From NCBI RefSeq assembly GCF_037893015.1, contig NC_133658.1, forward strand, positions 145,133,982 through 145,197,981: 64,000 nt of DNA. The letters are read 5' to 3'. Below, piece by piece: positions 35,379-47,037 of this stretch (its first letter is position 1; each line of letters starts with the position of its first letter). This DNA comes from Macrotis lagotis (lineage: Eukaryota; Chordata; Mammalia; Peramelemorphia; Peramelidae). The notes under the pieces are model-generated. The model was not told where the DNA came from. It ran no database searches and worked only from the letters and a program-made list of their open reading frames with translations. Position numbers and translations under genes: made by a program.

Positions 35379-35540
35379 CGGGGGAGGGGGCTAGGTGGCC
35401 TAGTAGATAAAGCACCAGCCCTGGAGTCAGGAGGACCTGGGTTCAAATCCGATCTCAGACACTTGATAATTACCTAGCTGTGTGGCTTTGGGCAAGCCAC
35501 TTAACCTTGTTTGCCTTGCAAAAAAAAAAAAAAAACCCTA
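35379..35540 (+). mobile_element. Short SINE, sense (second arm of inverted composite)
   Basis: GGGGGCTAGGTGGCCTAGTA to TTTGCCTTGCAAAAAA. Confidence 0.92.
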
Positions 35541-35915
35541 AAAAAATGCAATAGGGAAAAGTGCCACTAATTAAAGAAAGGCAAATATTCCAATTTTCAA
35601 AAAAAAAAGGGAAGAGAAGAAATATGTTTGACTTCTATTCCTGAGAAAATTCTAGAATATACCATTAAAGAGATGACAAATAACTAAAAAAATTAAAGGA
35701 AAAAAAGCAGTGAAGACAAAGAGCCAGCATGTCTTCACATTCTTGCCAGACTAATTGCCATTATTTAACTAAATGATGAAGGCAATGCTATCAGTATAGT
35801 TAACCCATATCTTAGAAAGGTTTTTCATTAAAGCATCTCCTATTATTCTTGTGGAGAAATATGGAACTGGATGATATTTTATGGGATAGGAAACTATTTT
35901 TTAGAAAATATTTTA
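35541..35915. other. Unassigned, probably LINE-1-derived
   Basis: AT-rich. GGCAAATATTCCAATTTTCA and CTAGAATATACCATTAAAGA hint at an old plus-strand L1-like or other retrotransposon, not assigned. Confidence 0.4.
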
Positions 35916-35999
35916 TATGTCCTCAATTTCATCTTAAAAGTTTTGAGTTCCAAATTCTCCTCCCTTCTTCCTTTCTCTCTCCCCTCTCTAAGATATGGG

Positions 36000-36375
36000 G
36001 AAATTATTTTTTTCTTATTTTTTCTACTTACACGTAAAGAGTTTTCAACATTCATTTTTGTAAAATTTTGAGTTCCACATTTTTCTCCCTTCCCTCCTTC
36101 CTCTCCATGACAATGAGTAATCTGATATAGGTTAGATATGGTTAACCATTAAACATATTTCCATATTAGTCATGTTGCAGAAGAAGAATCAGAACAAATG
36201 GGGGAAAAAAACTGGGAGAAAGAAAATCCCTTTTCTGAATGTGGTTGGCATTTTCCACAATTTTAGAATTGTTTTTGATCACTATTTCAGATGAGCTAAG
36301 TCTCATAGTTGAGTTAAGGTGTACAATTGAACTCCTGCTTCCGCTGACTTCACTCAGCATCAGTTCATTTAAATC
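36000..36375 (-). mobile_element. LINE-1 3' end
   Basis: GTTTTCAACATTCATTTTTG, AGTAATCTGATATAGGTTAG and TGACTTCACTCAGCATCAG. A shorter related piece lies at 35918-35998. Confidence 0.85.
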
Positions 36376-37905
36376 TTTCCAGGTTTTTCTGAAGTCTGCC
36401 TCTTAGCCTTATATCCAAGGCTTGACTTCCTTTCCAAAAACCAGTTCCCCAAAGAACATACATAGCAAATAGCAAAGAAATCCAAAGCAAAACATAAATC
36501 GGAGAAAGTATAGGAAAGGCAAAATAAACCAGAGTGAAGGAGCCCTCCCATTGGAAGCAAAAGGTAATAGAAGTCAACAGGAGTCTCAGATCTCACCCAA
36601 AGGGTGAAATTCTCCTAAATCTCTAGCATAGTGAACAGAGTAAAGATATGATGGAGACTGTCAGCTGCTCCCAGCCCTAAGCAATCTGAAGGAAGAGCGG
36701 CTTCATTCATTTTCTCTCTCTTAGAGCTGGAAGCCAGAAGTACCAGAAGAAACCAAAGAATGAAGAGGCTTGATCTCTCTACTCTCCTTTCTCATCAACT
36801 CTAACCCTTCTGCAGGCACTTGGCATTGATCTTCACAAAGGAAGAGTTTTGGGGGCTGGGGTTACATTCCTCTCCTGAACCAAAACTTTTTGCAGTCCCC
36901 TGCAAAGACTCAGGCAAGTCCAATGTAAACACAGACATGAATGCTTTTAAACAATGAGTGGTTTTCCTGAATTCAAGGTAACCAACCTTCGGTATTGTTG
37001 GAACTGAACTAAAAAAATGCATATTAACAGTACGTGCAATAGATTAAGCATGTCAGCATATAGAACATTACTTGGAAGGATATTTCAGTGAAAACATACC
37101 TAATGGACACAAACATGTAAATTTTAAAGATATATGTATATCCATAGTACACAGCAATCAATCAAAAGCAATAGGCATGGATAACTAATGACGTAAAATG
37201 AGCTAGCTGCACCAATAGCATTATCAATAGAACTATATAAAAATGCATCTTAAATATAAGTAGTAATATCAATACAAAACAATTTACAGACACTGTGACA
37301 GCATTAGCATAACACAAATTACAGTCAAATGACCATAACAAAATAAAATACAAATATACTTAAATATACTTAAATGTGTAGAAATTCACATGTTTGGTAG
37401 AAAATATATAATTACATGCAAAGTATATCTTACATGAGCAATATCTAGTATTGTTGGGCAATGTCTTCAGATTTACTTATATAATTACATATTTTTCTTA
37501 TATATATGTGTTATAGTTTACATCATAATTTAACCTAGTGACTGGTCTAATAGAACTAGTTCTCTAGTCACAGACTGATCCCTCTGCTCCTATACCAGAG
37601 CTAGTAGTTGATATGGGCTGGCCATCAGGATCATTATAGACTTGTGTGTCTACACCTGGACCAGCAACCATATTAGGTTAGCTACCATTGCATCCTTTAC
37701 TCCAGGAGAATCTATGGTTATTTTGGACAGATAAAAGAGTTGCCTCTGGGTCAATTCTCCTGTCCTATAATAATATTTCACTGAATGAATCACTTTCAGT
37801 GTCCATATCTGGTTCAGAAAATCCTTTTACAATGGTGATGTACAACAGTCTCTTTAATTCATTTTTGACTATTTCATGATCCATCAAAAGTTCTGTTTAC
37901 CTGCT
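36376..37905 (-). other. Unidentified repeat-like block with decayed coding look
   Basis: About 36376-36500 read on the minus strand resembles 42515-42660 (both contain GGAAAGGAAG followed by TATAA-rich sequence), so it is probably an interspersed element, perhaps an LTR element. At 37560-37895 one minus-strand frame reads coherently with few stops (FSEPDMDTESDSFSE; VYNDPDGQPISTTSSGI). Family unknown. Confidence 0.4.
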
Positions 37906-37911
37906 GTAAAA

Positions 37912-38056
37912 ATTAAAAATTTTTTTTATTTAAGCTAGTGGGGTTAGGTGACTTGCCCAAGGTCACACAGATAGTATCTGAGAGGTCATATTTGAACTCA
38001 GGTCCTCCTGACTCCAGGGCCAGTGTTCTATCCACTGCACCACCTAGCTGTTCCCT
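37912..38056 (-). mobile_element. Short SINE, antisense
   Basis: CTAGTGGGGTTAGGTGACTT to CACCTAGCTGTTCCC. Confidence 0.9.
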
Positions 38057-38787
38057 TTACCTGCTTTTTAATAAGTCTTATGAACTCTCCTATGAATCAG
38101 AGGTGTTTATAGTGAATAGTAACAGGCAAGTTGTCCAGTCTCTCAATAATTTTGAATGGGTGGATTTTCAATTGGTCAACCAACTTTTGATTTTCTTCAA
38201 TGCAACTCTGTCTCTTTGCATCTTCTGAGCTCCTCCACATCATCACCAGCCTCTATTCTCCAATTGGAGAGTGGTGCCATTGAAGGGGGAAGCCAGATTG
38301 GAACCTCTCATTTTTCACCTGGCTCCACTTCTTTGGGGCATCTCTGACTTTTTCCATCATGCCCCACATCAAGTATCTTTCCCTGACTCCTCTCCATGCT
38401 TTTAATCTTCCTTTTGTGTTTTGTCTTCCCATATTTAACTGTAAACTCCTTGAGGGGAGAGGGTCTTCCTGTCACTCATCATCTACTGTTTGTTATTAAT
38501 ATTTAAATGTTTCCCTTGGTTTTATTAAGATTTATTAAGTGCCTTCTATGTTCAGGTTATGCCATGGAGATACAAAAAAAGGAAAAAGTCCCTTAATAAA
38601 TATTTATTTTTTGTTTGAAGTTATAGCTTATTGGTAGACTTTTCTCAGCTTCTCCTTCAACTAGGTGATGTACTGAATGAGAATTCTTCCTGAGGTAGCA
38701 ACTCACAACAATAAGCAGGTGTGGTCCTTCCCCAAATATGAATCAGTATGGTATAAAGATATATATGGACTTGCTTGCATGTACTAG
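38057..38787. other. Unassigned with L2-like tail
   Basis: 38440-38600 resembles the L2 end (AAACTCCTTGAGGGGAGAGG). The rest is unassigned. Confidence 0.5.
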
Positions 38788-38801
38788 AAATGATACATGT
38801 C

Positions 38802-38958
38802 GGGGGCAGCTAGGTTGTGCAGTGGATAAAGCACCTGCCCTGGAGTCAGGAGTACCTGGGTTCAAATCGGGTCTCAGACACTTAATAATTACCTAGCTGT
38901 GTGGCCTTGGGGCAAGCCACTTAACCCCATTTGCCTTGCAAAAAAAAAAACCCTAAAA
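38802..38958 (+). mobile_element. Short SINE with target-site duplication
   Basis: Near-consensus. Flanked by AAATGATACATGTC (38788-38801 and 38959-38972). Confidence 0.95.
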
Positions 38959-39213
38959 AAATGATACATGTCAATCCACTGAACCTTCTGCTCTGATCTC
39001 AAACTTCCCAACATACCTGTCTGTGACAAGTCTCCTTGAGGAGGTCGCTTTGGAAATGTCTGGTTCCCTGCCAAGGCCTCGTTCTCAAACTCTCCCTACT
39101 GAGATTACTTTCCTCACCAGGTCTTAGAAACTTGATATATATAGAGAGAGCAAGGGATGGCTAACCTAATCATTTCTTTGGTATCCACAAAATATTCACA
39201 GATCTATAATAGA

Positions 39214-39392
39214 GGTTCTTAATCTAGAGTCTGTGGATAGATTTCAGGAAGTTTGTGACCTTGGATAGGAAAAAAAAAATTACAACTTCACTTTCACTAC
39301 CTCTAACTGAAATTTAGCATTACCTAAAACATTCTGGGAAATGATGTATAGGCTTCCTGACTACAGGGATATAAAAAAGTTCAGAACCTCAA
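39214..39392 (+). mobile_element. DNA-transposon-like palindromic element
   Basis: GAGGTTCTTAATCTAGAGTC at one end and TTCAGAACCTC at the other form terminal inverted repeats; the inside matches the copy at 41204-41378. Confidence 0.6.
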
Positions 39393-39639
39393 TCCTAGCA
39401 GAAGGTGACTCGAACTTTGGTTGGACTATCTATGGAGGACATGAGTCACATTGCTTCCTATGAGTCAGGAATCTGAAAAAATGACTAAGGATCATATCAC
39501 TGGAGGAAGTCTGAAGGAGAAATCCTCACCGATGGAGGGAGGACTACTGTGTGAATGAGCTTTTGGGAACATTGAAGAATATATTTGATTAATGGTAGGA
39601 AATGCAAGGTCTATTGAGATATAGTAGAAAAAGCAATGG

Positions 39640-40470
39640 GGTTGGTATCAGGAGCCTGAGACATGACCTTGGACCAGTTATTTCCCCTCCTGGGAGTTGT
39701 GTTTTTCCATATGTAAAACGAAAAGGGGTTGGACTACATTATTCCCTCCAAACCTGATGTCCTATGATTCTAGTGTACTCTGGGGTGTGGAGTCCCTCTG
39801 TATCACTTGGGTCACATTCACTTACCCTCTTGACCTCTTCTCTGGGCTACATGAGTAAAGTCTCCCCCAACCCTTCTGGATCCAGAGCTTGATGAAGCAG
39901 ATGAAGGGCACCTCTTTTACACCCAGGTGAGAGATCTGTGAGTTCATGCAGCCCTTTTCCTGCAGCCTCCCAGCTTCAGGAAGTCTGGGACCCCTTCCTC
40001 CTTGGCTGCTGCCACCAATAGCCCAGAGACAAGGAGCATCATGATAAGTTTCTCCCAACTCCTCTACAACCTAGGCAATTTTGAAAAAAAAAAGCAATAT
40101 TATGGAGAAAAAAGAACTTAATGAATATTACATTTTAATCATTTCTCTTTATTCCATTTCTTTCCCAACTTCTGTTACCATACTCATGTATATTTTTATA
40201 TGATTTTCATCGATGGGTATATGCTATTTTGTGCCCTGCTTTTCTTAGTTAACATTATTTTGTGCATGTACATATATCTAGACACATACTTATACACACA
40301 AATATATAGTATATGTATATTTTTGTGCATATGTTATGTTCCCCTTCCCATTTAACAACAAAGCATGTGTTAGTAGGAAAAACACTGGATTTGGACTCAA
40401 GGGATCTGAAGAAGCATCTCTGAGACTTTAAGGTTTACCAAGTGCTTTGCAAATATTATCCCATTTTATC
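39640..40470. other. Intergenic stretch with MIR-like relic
   Basis: 39640-39775 is MIR-like (GTTGGACTACATTATTCCCT). The remainder is AT-rich and unassigned. Confidence 0.45.
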
Positions 40471-40585
40471 CTCACTGATTATCCCCACTTTACAGTTGAA
40501 AAAACAGGTAGACAGTGGTTAAATGACCTTCCCAGGGTCACACAGCCAGTACATGTGAGAAGCTGCATTTGAACTCGGGTTGAGT
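40420..40585 (-). mobile_element. MIR-like SINE, antisense
   Basis: AAGTGCTTTGCAAATATTAT, CCACTTTACAGTTGAAAAAA, CAGGGTCACACAGCCAGTAC. Confidence 0.75.
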
Positions 40586-40689
40586 TCACCTCAAAACATG
40601 TGTGACTTTGGGTTAAGTCAGTTCACTTCTCCATATCTGTGGCCTCATCTGAAAAATGAGAGGGTTAGATTTGTTAATTGTTGATCAGT

Positions 40690-40925
40690 CATGTCCAGTT
40701 CTTCATGACCCCAATTTAGGGTATCCTTGACAAAGATACTGGAGTGGTTTGTCATTTCCTTCTCCAGTTCCTTTTACAAATGAGAAAACTGGGATATAAA
40801 TAGGGTTGAGGGCCTTGTCCAGGGTCACAAGGCTAGAAAGTGTCTGAGGCCAGATTTAAACTTAGGAAGATGAATCTTCCTAACTCCAGGCCTGGCTCCC
40901 TACCCACTGTGCTACCTAGCTGCCC
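40690..40925 (-). mobile_element. Long-type SINE, antisense
   Basis: CATGTCCAGTTCTTCATGAC, GGAGTGGTTTGTCATTTCCT, GTGCTACCTAGCTGCCC. Confidence 0.9.
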
Positions 40926-41203
40926 ATGGGGGTTTGGTGAGATGAATCTTAAGAAATGGTTTAGCTATAAATGTGTATTACTCTCACCTAGATTCAAATC
41001 TCATCTTCTGATTCTAACCACCTGCCTGTGACTTTCTGATATTTCAACCTTTTCTTGATTTCTTGATCCAAAAGATGGTAAAATGCTAATAACCACATTA
41101 TCTACTTGAGGATACTGTGTGTGTGTGTGTGTAAAGCATTTTGTAAACTTAAGGCATTATATAAATGAGAGCTATTCTTGTCTTTTTTTTTTATAGCCCT
41201 AGA

Positions 41204-41378
41204 ACCGGAGTTCTTAACCTGAGGTTCATGGATAGATTTCAGTGGGCCTGGGAACTTACTTGGGAAAGAAAACAGTTTCACTGTGCTCTAATTAAAATGT
41301 TGCATTTCTTTAAATGACAAAATAAGCATGATATATAGAAGTCCATAGGCTTTCATGACCCAAAAGAGGTTAAGAGTT
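41204..41378 (+). mobile_element. DNA-transposon-like element with terminal inverted repeats
   Basis: GAGTTCTTAACCTGAGGTTC to AAGAGGTTAAGAGTTC; the ends are inverted repeats. Related to 39214-39392. Confidence 0.65.
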
Positions 41379-41964
41379 CTAAGTGAATTTCATCTTAACA
41401 TTCTTTACTTAGATATTTCTTTAGTTGAGACATTTGGCCTTTTCCCATTTTTATTTAAAAAACAAAATATATATGACATTCTTGGCCATTTTTGCTTATT
41501 TATTCTCTCAGAGTAATTTCTCTATCAATCTGTCAAATTCTATAAAATATCCCATGGCCTGACTGACCTTAAAAATTTTTTTTTATTATGAATGTAACCA
41601 ACATCAAATAAAATGAGTATTTCCATATACAAAGCAGAACAAAAAGGATTGTATAGGAAACTATGAAGGTATAGGAAACTATTATGTCCAGCTTGCTTTT
41701 TTTTAAAGTATATAATATATTCAATATGTAACTTTCAGAGGTGTATTGCTATCTGACCTAGAAAGTTTCATTCTAGATATGAGATAATTTGTATATTGTT
41801 CATGGAGATTATGCATGTCTACATGTATGTGTTTAGAATCAGCTTGCTGGGAGGCATGAATAGATATCTCTTCTTTTCCCACCCTTCTTCAAGTGAGACT
41901 TTGATTACTGCTAGAAGAGAGGTAGGAGATTGGTGCCAGAGGATGGCCTTTCTGTTCTCCCCAA

Positions 41965-42118
41965 AAGAAAGGATGTCAGTGGTGCAGCTGATAGAGCATC
42001 AGCCCTGGAGGCAGGAGGAACTGAGTTCAAATGTGATCTTGGACACTTAATAATTACCTAGCTGTGTGACCTTGGGCAAATCACTTAACCCTATTGCCTT
42101 AAAGAAATGTAATTAAAA
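41965..42118 (+). mobile_element. Short SINE
   Basis: AGTGGTGCAGCTGATAGAGC to CCTATTGCCTTAAAG. Confidence 0.88.
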
Positions 42119-42180
42119 AAAAAGAATGTTGGGTCAGAATTTTATCAGTTTGTCCCCCAGCTAAATATTGTTAGTCTAGG

Positions 42181-42443
42181 GCAGGAGTGGGGAACCTTTT
42201 TTTCTGCCAAGGGCCATTAGGATATTTATAACATCTTTCACTTTTTTCTTTTTTTTTTTTTTTTTGAATTATAAAGATTTTATTTATTTTGAGTCATCTT
42301 CCACTTTCTATGTTTGGGCAAATATTTAATTAATTAACCCTTAAAAATCTCCTAGTTTTTGAATTTTGAGTTCTGCCTACATTTACCACGGCAACATCAG
42401 ACTATGAGCTTTATATAGTCCGCAGGCCAAACATTCCACTCTC
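42181..42443. mobile_element. hAT-type nonautonomous element
   Basis: GCAGGAGTGGGGAACCTTTT at the left and GGCCAAACATTCCACTCTC at the right (imperfect inverted repeats), flanked by the 8-bp duplication AGTCTAGG (42173-42180 and 42444-42451) as in hAT transposons. A short LINE-1 tail piece (about 42242-42288) is embedded. Confidence 0.75.
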
Positions 42444-42514
42444 AGTCTAGGGGACCAAGGTTCATGGGTCAGGTTCATGCTGAGCTTCTGATCACTATCC
42501 CTTAAAGAAGAGAG

Positions 42515-42940
42515 TCCCTAGCTTTATATTTATATCTTAGCTTCCTTTCCAACAAAGGCTAGATCCACAAAACATATGTAGTGAATGGGAAAAACCAATT
42601 TATATAAATTAATACGAAATAGAAATCAGAGAAGATATACAGATGAAATTATACCATACAACCAGAATAGGCATGAGTTCCTTAGCCAAGAGGAAGAGAA
42701 CGAGAGAGAGAACCAGATATTGTCCAGTAATTAATTAGTTTATCTCAGAAATATTCCCCCTCTAAATTTCCTCTTCTTCAGGATAAACACCTTCAATTTC
42801 TTCCATACATGTTCAGAGTCCATTTTTTTTCCAGTTCTTTCTCCATTCTGGTCTTCCTCAGTGGACATGCTCAAGTTTATCCCTCTTAGAGGCCAGGTTA
42901 GCAGTTTGCCTGAAAACGTTCTAAAAGTCTTAGTGGACTG
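42515..42940 (-). repeat. Unidentified interspersed block related to 36.4 kb
   Basis: On the minus strand CTTTGTTGGAAAGGAAGC and TATAAATATAAAGC recall the other block. No family assigned. Confidence 0.4.
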
Positions 42941-43372
42941 TAGGTCCTCAAATGGGTCAACAATGTGAAATGCAAATGAAAAGAAAAACCTGCCATTTCA
43001 TGCTGTCATCCAGGACCAAGGAAGACTACATTTATACTTTACCTTGGTCAGACCATATGGAGTATTGGTTTCAGTTCAGGGCATCACAATTTAGGAAAGA
43101 CTGGCGATCTGATGAAAAACTGGGGAACATGAAGAGAACAACCAGGATGGTGAAAGACTTTGTCCCCTCCAAAGATGCAAATCAACCAATCAATAAACAT
43201 TTTTTAAGGCACCAATGTTCTATTTGGTGCTAGGGATACAAAGACAAACAATGAAACTAACCCTCCCAAGGAGTTTTTGTCCTATTTTGTCCTATTCAGG
43301 GACATTCATTCATCTATATGTATATATAAATTATATATTCACAAATGTAGACATTTTCATTTAATACATACA

Positions 43373-43376
<4 letters not shown>

Positions 43377-43430
<54 letters not shown>
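43377..43430. repeat. GT/TA microsatellite
   Basis: GTGTGTGTGT then a TATATA run of over 40 bases. Confidence 0.97.
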
Positions 43431-43597
43431 AAGATATTCACAAATATATGTATGTATAGAGAGATGTGTGTAGATATATCTATAGAAACAGGCACAGAAT
43501 AAATACTAAAAAATCCAAAACAGGAATATCAGGAAGAAGGTGATACTTGAGATGATTCTTGGAGGAGATTAAGGGACAAGTGAATTCTAGGCAAAGG

Positions 43598-43671
43598 CAA
43601 TGTGTGGCCTTGGCCAAGCCACTTAACCCTATTTGCCTTATGAAAACCTAAGGAAAAAAAAAACAAATGGA
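43598..43671 (+). mobile_element. SINE 3' fragment
   Basis: TGTGTGGCCTTGGCCAAGCC to TTGCCTTATGAAAACC. Directly precedes another SINE. Confidence 0.8.
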
Positions 43672-43674
43672 AGG

Positions 43675-43840
43675 GGCGGCTAGGTGGCCCAGTGGATAGA
43701 GCACTGGCCCTGGAGTCAGGAGTAACTGAGTTCAAATCTGGTCTCAGACACTTAATAATTACCTAGCTGTGTGGCCTTGGGCAAGCCACTTAACCCCATT
43801 GCCTTGCAAAAAAACCCCCCAAAACCTTAAAAAACCCCAA
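43675..43840 (+). mobile_element. Short SINE
   Basis: GGGCGGCTAGGTGGCCCAGT to CCTTGCAAAAAAAC. Flanks AAATGGAAG and AAACGGAAG. Confidence 0.93.
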
Positions 43841-43859
43841 TCAAACGGAAGAGTTTATA

Positions 43860-44090
43860 TTTGACACAGTGGATAGAGTGCCAGGGCCTAGAATTAGGAA
43901 GACTCATCTTCCTGAGTCTTGGATACCAGCTGTGTGACCCTGGGCAAGTCACCTAACCCTATTTTCCTCAATTCCTTCATTTGTAAAAAGAATTGAAGAA
44001 GGAAATAGCTGTATATTTGCCAAGAAAACACCAAATGGAATCCCAGAGTCAGACACAAGTGAAAAAACCATTGAGCAACACAAGAGACAA
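43860..44090 (+). mobile_element. Long-type SINE
   Basis: CACAGTGGATAGAGTGCCAG, CTGTGTGACCCTGGGCAAGT, CCAAGAAAACACCAAATGG. Confidence 0.9.
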
Positions 44091-45640
44091 TGGAGTTAGA
44101 TCAGGTGAGTGACATAACCAGGTCTATGCTTAAGGAAAATCACTTTGACAGCTGTGTGGAAGATGAACTGAAGTGGAGAAAGATGAGGCAGGGCAGACCA
44201 ATAAGGGGTCTGAAAGTTCAGATGAGATATTCATCCCTGTTAAATTAAATCTTATTTTAGTGTATCATTCACTGCTGTGATTTTCAGATTCTGATTAAGT
44301 CAGCCCTATAATAGTGAGATGCTTCAGTTGCATATAATTGGCAAATTTGGATAAGCATGCAAGTGATGTGTACTAGCAAAAATTTTGACTAGGACACCAT
44401 GAAGTGCAGTTTTATGGCAATGTATTAGGAAGATCCTCCTTCCAGAATGATCTCTATATCTTTTCCCAATTTTCCAATTCTTTCCCTCCTTCCACTCATT
44501 TAGAAGGCAAGAAATATAATTCCCAATATACTTATAAAAGATGACATCTATTCTCAATCACTTTTCTAGCAACTCAATCAGTCCTGAGATCTAACTCTAT
44601 TCAGACCACATCTCTTCATCTTCTCTACCAGGATATCATGAGTCATTGTCAAATGACTATATAGCCCTGTCAAAAGAAGGGAAATGAGGCTAGTTTAGCA
44701 TTTCTTACTCTTGATAAACCCACGTTGGCTTGTAATGCTTCCCTTCTAACCCACCTCTTTAATAATGTATCATAGAAATTTGTCAGAGATGATGTCACCA
44801 GTTTATAGTGAAAAGAATTCTTTGATATTTTGGTATTTTGTTTGTAGAAATGAGACTTTTTTTCATAATGTGTTTGAAAGACTTGTGATTTTTTAACCCT
44901 TTGAGACTAAGCATTGCTTACTAAGGTTAATATGATCTGCAATGAGCAGAGCCTGGCTAATATCCTAAATCTTCTTTCTGCTCAAAGATCTCTTGGAGAA
45001 ATCCAATTTCCAGATCCTTCTCCCTTTTTATTTTCATTTCAGTCAGACACTTATCTTACCTTTTTGACATGTCCTTTCTTCTTTTCTGGATTTGATTCAC
45101 CAAAATACACTATACACTATACAAATGCCTACTTTTGGAATAAATTGAGTTGTTCAGTGGTGGAGACTCTATAAAAAGTCTGTGGCTCAGTTTCTCTTGG
45201 GGGTCCCTGCCAGTTTTGGATCTATTGCCTCTTGTCCATACTATTATGTAAGGAAAAGAGTTTAAACATGAACTTCCTTATTTTACAGACAGTGGGGTCC
45301 AGAGGACCCAAGGTCACACTTGGGGTCACAATTGGAATATCAAAGACTCTCCCAGGTCCTCTTCGACTGGTCTATGTTTTACAATCTAGTGCTTTTATTG
45401 CTACCAAACCATCTTCACTAATAGTACTATGTCCCTATGTATAAAATGCTATGCAAAATGTGAATTAGGAATAAGTCTTTGGGCATTTCCAATTTGGTAT
45501 ATCACCAACACGCTGAAAAACAGAAACCTGTACAGAGAACTGATAGTGTGGTGGTTAAGGTCAAGGCAGCGCTGGATGGTCTTGCTTCTGGTAGGATGTG
45601 AAAATGAGAAGTAAAAGGTAAAGAAGTTGTTAACTCTTAA
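44091..45640. other. Unassigned intergenic sequence
   Basis: No convincing exon or named repeat. 45232-45300 recurs in similar form at 47185-47285 (CAGTGGGGTCCAGAGGACCC against CAGTGGGGTCCAGAAGGCCC), probably MIR-like copies. Confidence 0.5.
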
Positions 45641-45644
45641 TGGA

Positions 45645-45900
45645 GCAGCTAGGTGGCTCAGTGATAAGAGCATCAGGCCTGGAATCAGGAAGACCCAAGT
45701 TCAAATCTGGCCTCAGACACTCATTAGCTGTGTGACCCTGGGCAAGTCCACCTTGTTTGACTCAGTTTCTTCATCTGCAAAATGAAGTGGAAAAAGAAAT
45801 GGCAAACTATTCCAGTATCTCTGTCACGAAAGTATCTCTGTCACAAAAACTCCAAATGGTGTCACCATGAGTATGACATGATTGAAATGACTGAACAATT
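45645..45900 (+). mobile_element. Long-type SINE with internal tandem duplication
   Basis: GGAGCAGCTAGGTGGCTCAG head. AGTATCTCTGTCACGAAAGT then AGTATCTCTGTCACAAAA is a local duplication of about 18 bases. Confidence 0.92.
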
Positions 45901-46224
45901 CTTAAAAAAGAAATGAATATGAAAAACTGCTTTTTGAAGGGAAGAGAAAAAAGGAGTCAAAAAGATTTTGGCAAAAATCAAATTCATTCACTTTTCTTTA
46001 CAACCTCAAAACTTCCAGTTAACTTCATTTCCTGATGGTGACATTGTCTTTCAGACACAAAAATATTAATTCCCTTCAACCCTTTAGTTTATTTGGCTTC
46101 CTGACATTTTTGCCCTTTTAACAAATTCTGCTAATCTAGGAACTTTTTAGAGATGGTCTTCATGTCTGTGTGTTGTTTTTTTTCCTCTCACTCCTAAAAT
46201 TCAGTATGCCCAGAGCCATTGAAG

Positions 46225-46430
46225 CAGTTAGGTGGCTCAATGGGGAGCCAGAGAGATCTGAGTTCAAATTCAGCCTCAGAAACTTACTAGCTGTGTAACC
46301 CTGGGCAAGTCACTTAAGGAAATGGTAAACCACTCCAACATTTTGACTAGGAAAACCCTGGGGAAGAGGACCTCACTATGGTCCATGGGGTCATGAAGAG
46401 TCAGAATGACTGAACGACCCAACACAGGCC
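46225..46430 (+). mobile_element. Long-type SINE
   Basis: CAGTTAGGTGGCTCAATGGG, AACCCTGGGCAAGTCACTTA, GGTCATGAAGAGTCAGAATG. Confidence 0.9.
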
Positions 46431-46870
46431 CACATGCCGTGATTACTATTATTTGTTTGTTTTAGAAAGAATTATGAAGTCGGGCAGGGGTGTAGTGGGA
46501 AGAATGCTGAATTTGGACTGAGATTGCTTGGAGCCCCAGATCTGGCATTGCCAGCTGCGTCACCTCGGGCAAATCCTATTGAGAGAATATTTGTAAAGGG
46601 CTGACAGCAGGCAATATTAAATTGGTGGTCCTTTCTCATCTGCCTCTCTTCATCTTCAGGGTAGCTTGGATTAAGTCAAACAGTCAATAATATTGAAGGA
46701 CTGTCTCATGTGGTCCTTGTGCAGCTACAAAGACCACAAACAGTCCCAGAGAGCTGACAAGGCCTCACATAACATGGGGTGGGTAATTTGGGGCAGGAGA
46801 AGACCCCAGAAGGAAGACTCTGTAGAATGAAAGAAAGGGATGCTCATCAATGCATGCAAAAGTGCTGGAG

Positions 46871-47024
46871 AGGGGCAACTAGGTGGCATAGTGGATAAAG
46901 CAACGGCCCTGGAGTCAGGAGTACCTGGGTTCAAATCTGGTCTCAGACACTTAGTAATTACCTAGCTGTGTGGCCTTGGGCAAGCCACTTAACCCCATTT
47001 GCCTTGCAAAAACCTAAAAAAAAA
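46871..47024 (+). mobile_element. Short SINE with target-site duplication
   Basis: GGGGCAACTAGGTGGCATAG to TTGCCTTGCAAAAACC. Flanked by AAAAGTGCTGGAG (46858-46870 and 47025-47037). Confidence 0.94.
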
Positions 47025-47037
47025 AAAAGTGCTGGAG

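Noticed and set aside
39822-40058. 78-codon minus-strand open frame with a good donor-like GGGTAAGTG next to it
   Set aside because: Only one side has a convincing splice site, the acceptor tract is poor and the peptide resembles nothing known to me. Insufficient to call an exon.
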